DNA of 64,000 bases from Eulemur rufifrons. Taxonomy: Eukaryota > Chordata > Mammalia > Primates > Lemuridae. Of this stretch, positions 63,914 through 64,000 are shown in pieces (position 1 is the stretch's first letter; each line of letters starts with the position of its first letter). The translations under genes and the position numbers were made by a program. The notes under the pieces are model-generated. The model ran no database searches and was not told where the DNA came from. It saw nothing but the letters and a program-made list of their open reading frames with translations. The DNA lies in NCBI RefSeq assembly GCF_041146395.1, contig NC_090995.1, positions 12,316,501-12,380,500 on the forward strand, written 5' to 3'.

Positions 63914-64000
63914 ATGCTAGCGGTGGGGGCGATGGAGGGCACCCGGCAGAGCGCGTTCCTGCTCAGCAGCCCGCCCCTGGCCGCCCTGCACAGCATGGCC
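63914..64000 (+). CDS. NKX6-1: NKX6-1 exon 1, first 29 codons (runs off the window)
   Basis: The reading [20 protein letters not shown], then PLAALHSMA, is the N-terminus of the NKX6-1 homeodomain protein. NKX6-1 is a nuclear transcription factor, mostly a repressor, needed for pancreatic beta-cell identity and for ventral spinal cord patterning. The stretch contains the TN/eh1-like repressor motif region ([16 protein letters not shown]) that recruits Groucho/TLE. The homeodomain is beyond the window. ATG 63914 is preceded by a GC-rich leader. A second in-frame ATG (Met7, at 63932) has a better context (G at -3 and G at +4), so a shorter product by leaky scanning is possible. The head-to-head position with CDS1 matches mammalian synteny. 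Confidence 0.97.
   Translation, partial: MLAVGAMEGTRQSAFLLSSPPLAALHSMA

Noticed and set aside
63079..63996. Minus-strand open frame of 305 codons over the NKX6-1 leader and start
   Set aside because: Same composition effect. It runs antisense through the recognisable NKX6-1 N-terminus and has no family features.

Overview
This is vertebrate nuclear DNA, almost certainly from a strepsirrhine primate (lemur, loris or galago). Nine Alu elements carry the extra A-rich linker between the two arms (containing atatggacagctaaaa) and the ctaggctgacgccacggcac right-arm signature of strepsirrhine Alus. Two L1 3' ends are also of a type I associate with lemur genomes. Two protein-coding genes can be read, both cut by the window edges, in head-to-head orientation.

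Left half, minus strand: CDS1 (CDP-diacylglycerol synthase 1). Exon 1 lies in a CpG island near 29.2 kb and exons 2 to 8 follow leftwards to 1.6 kb. Every junction has GT/AG splice sites and the phases join without a break, giving residues 1 to 270 of a protein that is about 461 residues in humans. The remaining exons, with the C-terminal catalytic signature, lie beyond position 1. The introns hold old MIR, L2 and L1 fragments, DNA-transposon relics, a MaLR LTR and younger Alus. A roughly 230-bp inverted repeat brackets exon 8.

Right edge, plus strand: NKX6-1, a homeodomain transcription factor of pancreatic beta cells and the ventral neural tube. Only the first 29 codons are in the window, behind a CpG island of about 1.5 kb and a long GC-rich leader that contains two upstream ORFs. 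The 2.5 kb before the promoter is poor in repeats and contains FOX/GATA-like and TAAT homeodomain-like sites.

Middle, 30.4 to 62.3 kb: intergenic. I see no convincing coding gene. It contains the two L1 3' ends, Alus, an MLT1-like LTR, an L2 reverse-transcriptase remnant and a solo endogenous-retroviral LTR (50496-51108). That LTR has seven tandem copies of an inverted CCAAT unit in its U3. No tRNA, rRNA, CRISPR or operon-like feature is present. I found no new multi-gene system. The best leads are regulatory or structural: the exon 8 inverted repeat, the CCAAT-array LTR, the NKX6-1 leader and upstream region, and a CpG-rich patch in CDS1 intron 3. Repeat names come from remembered consensus sequences and were not searched.
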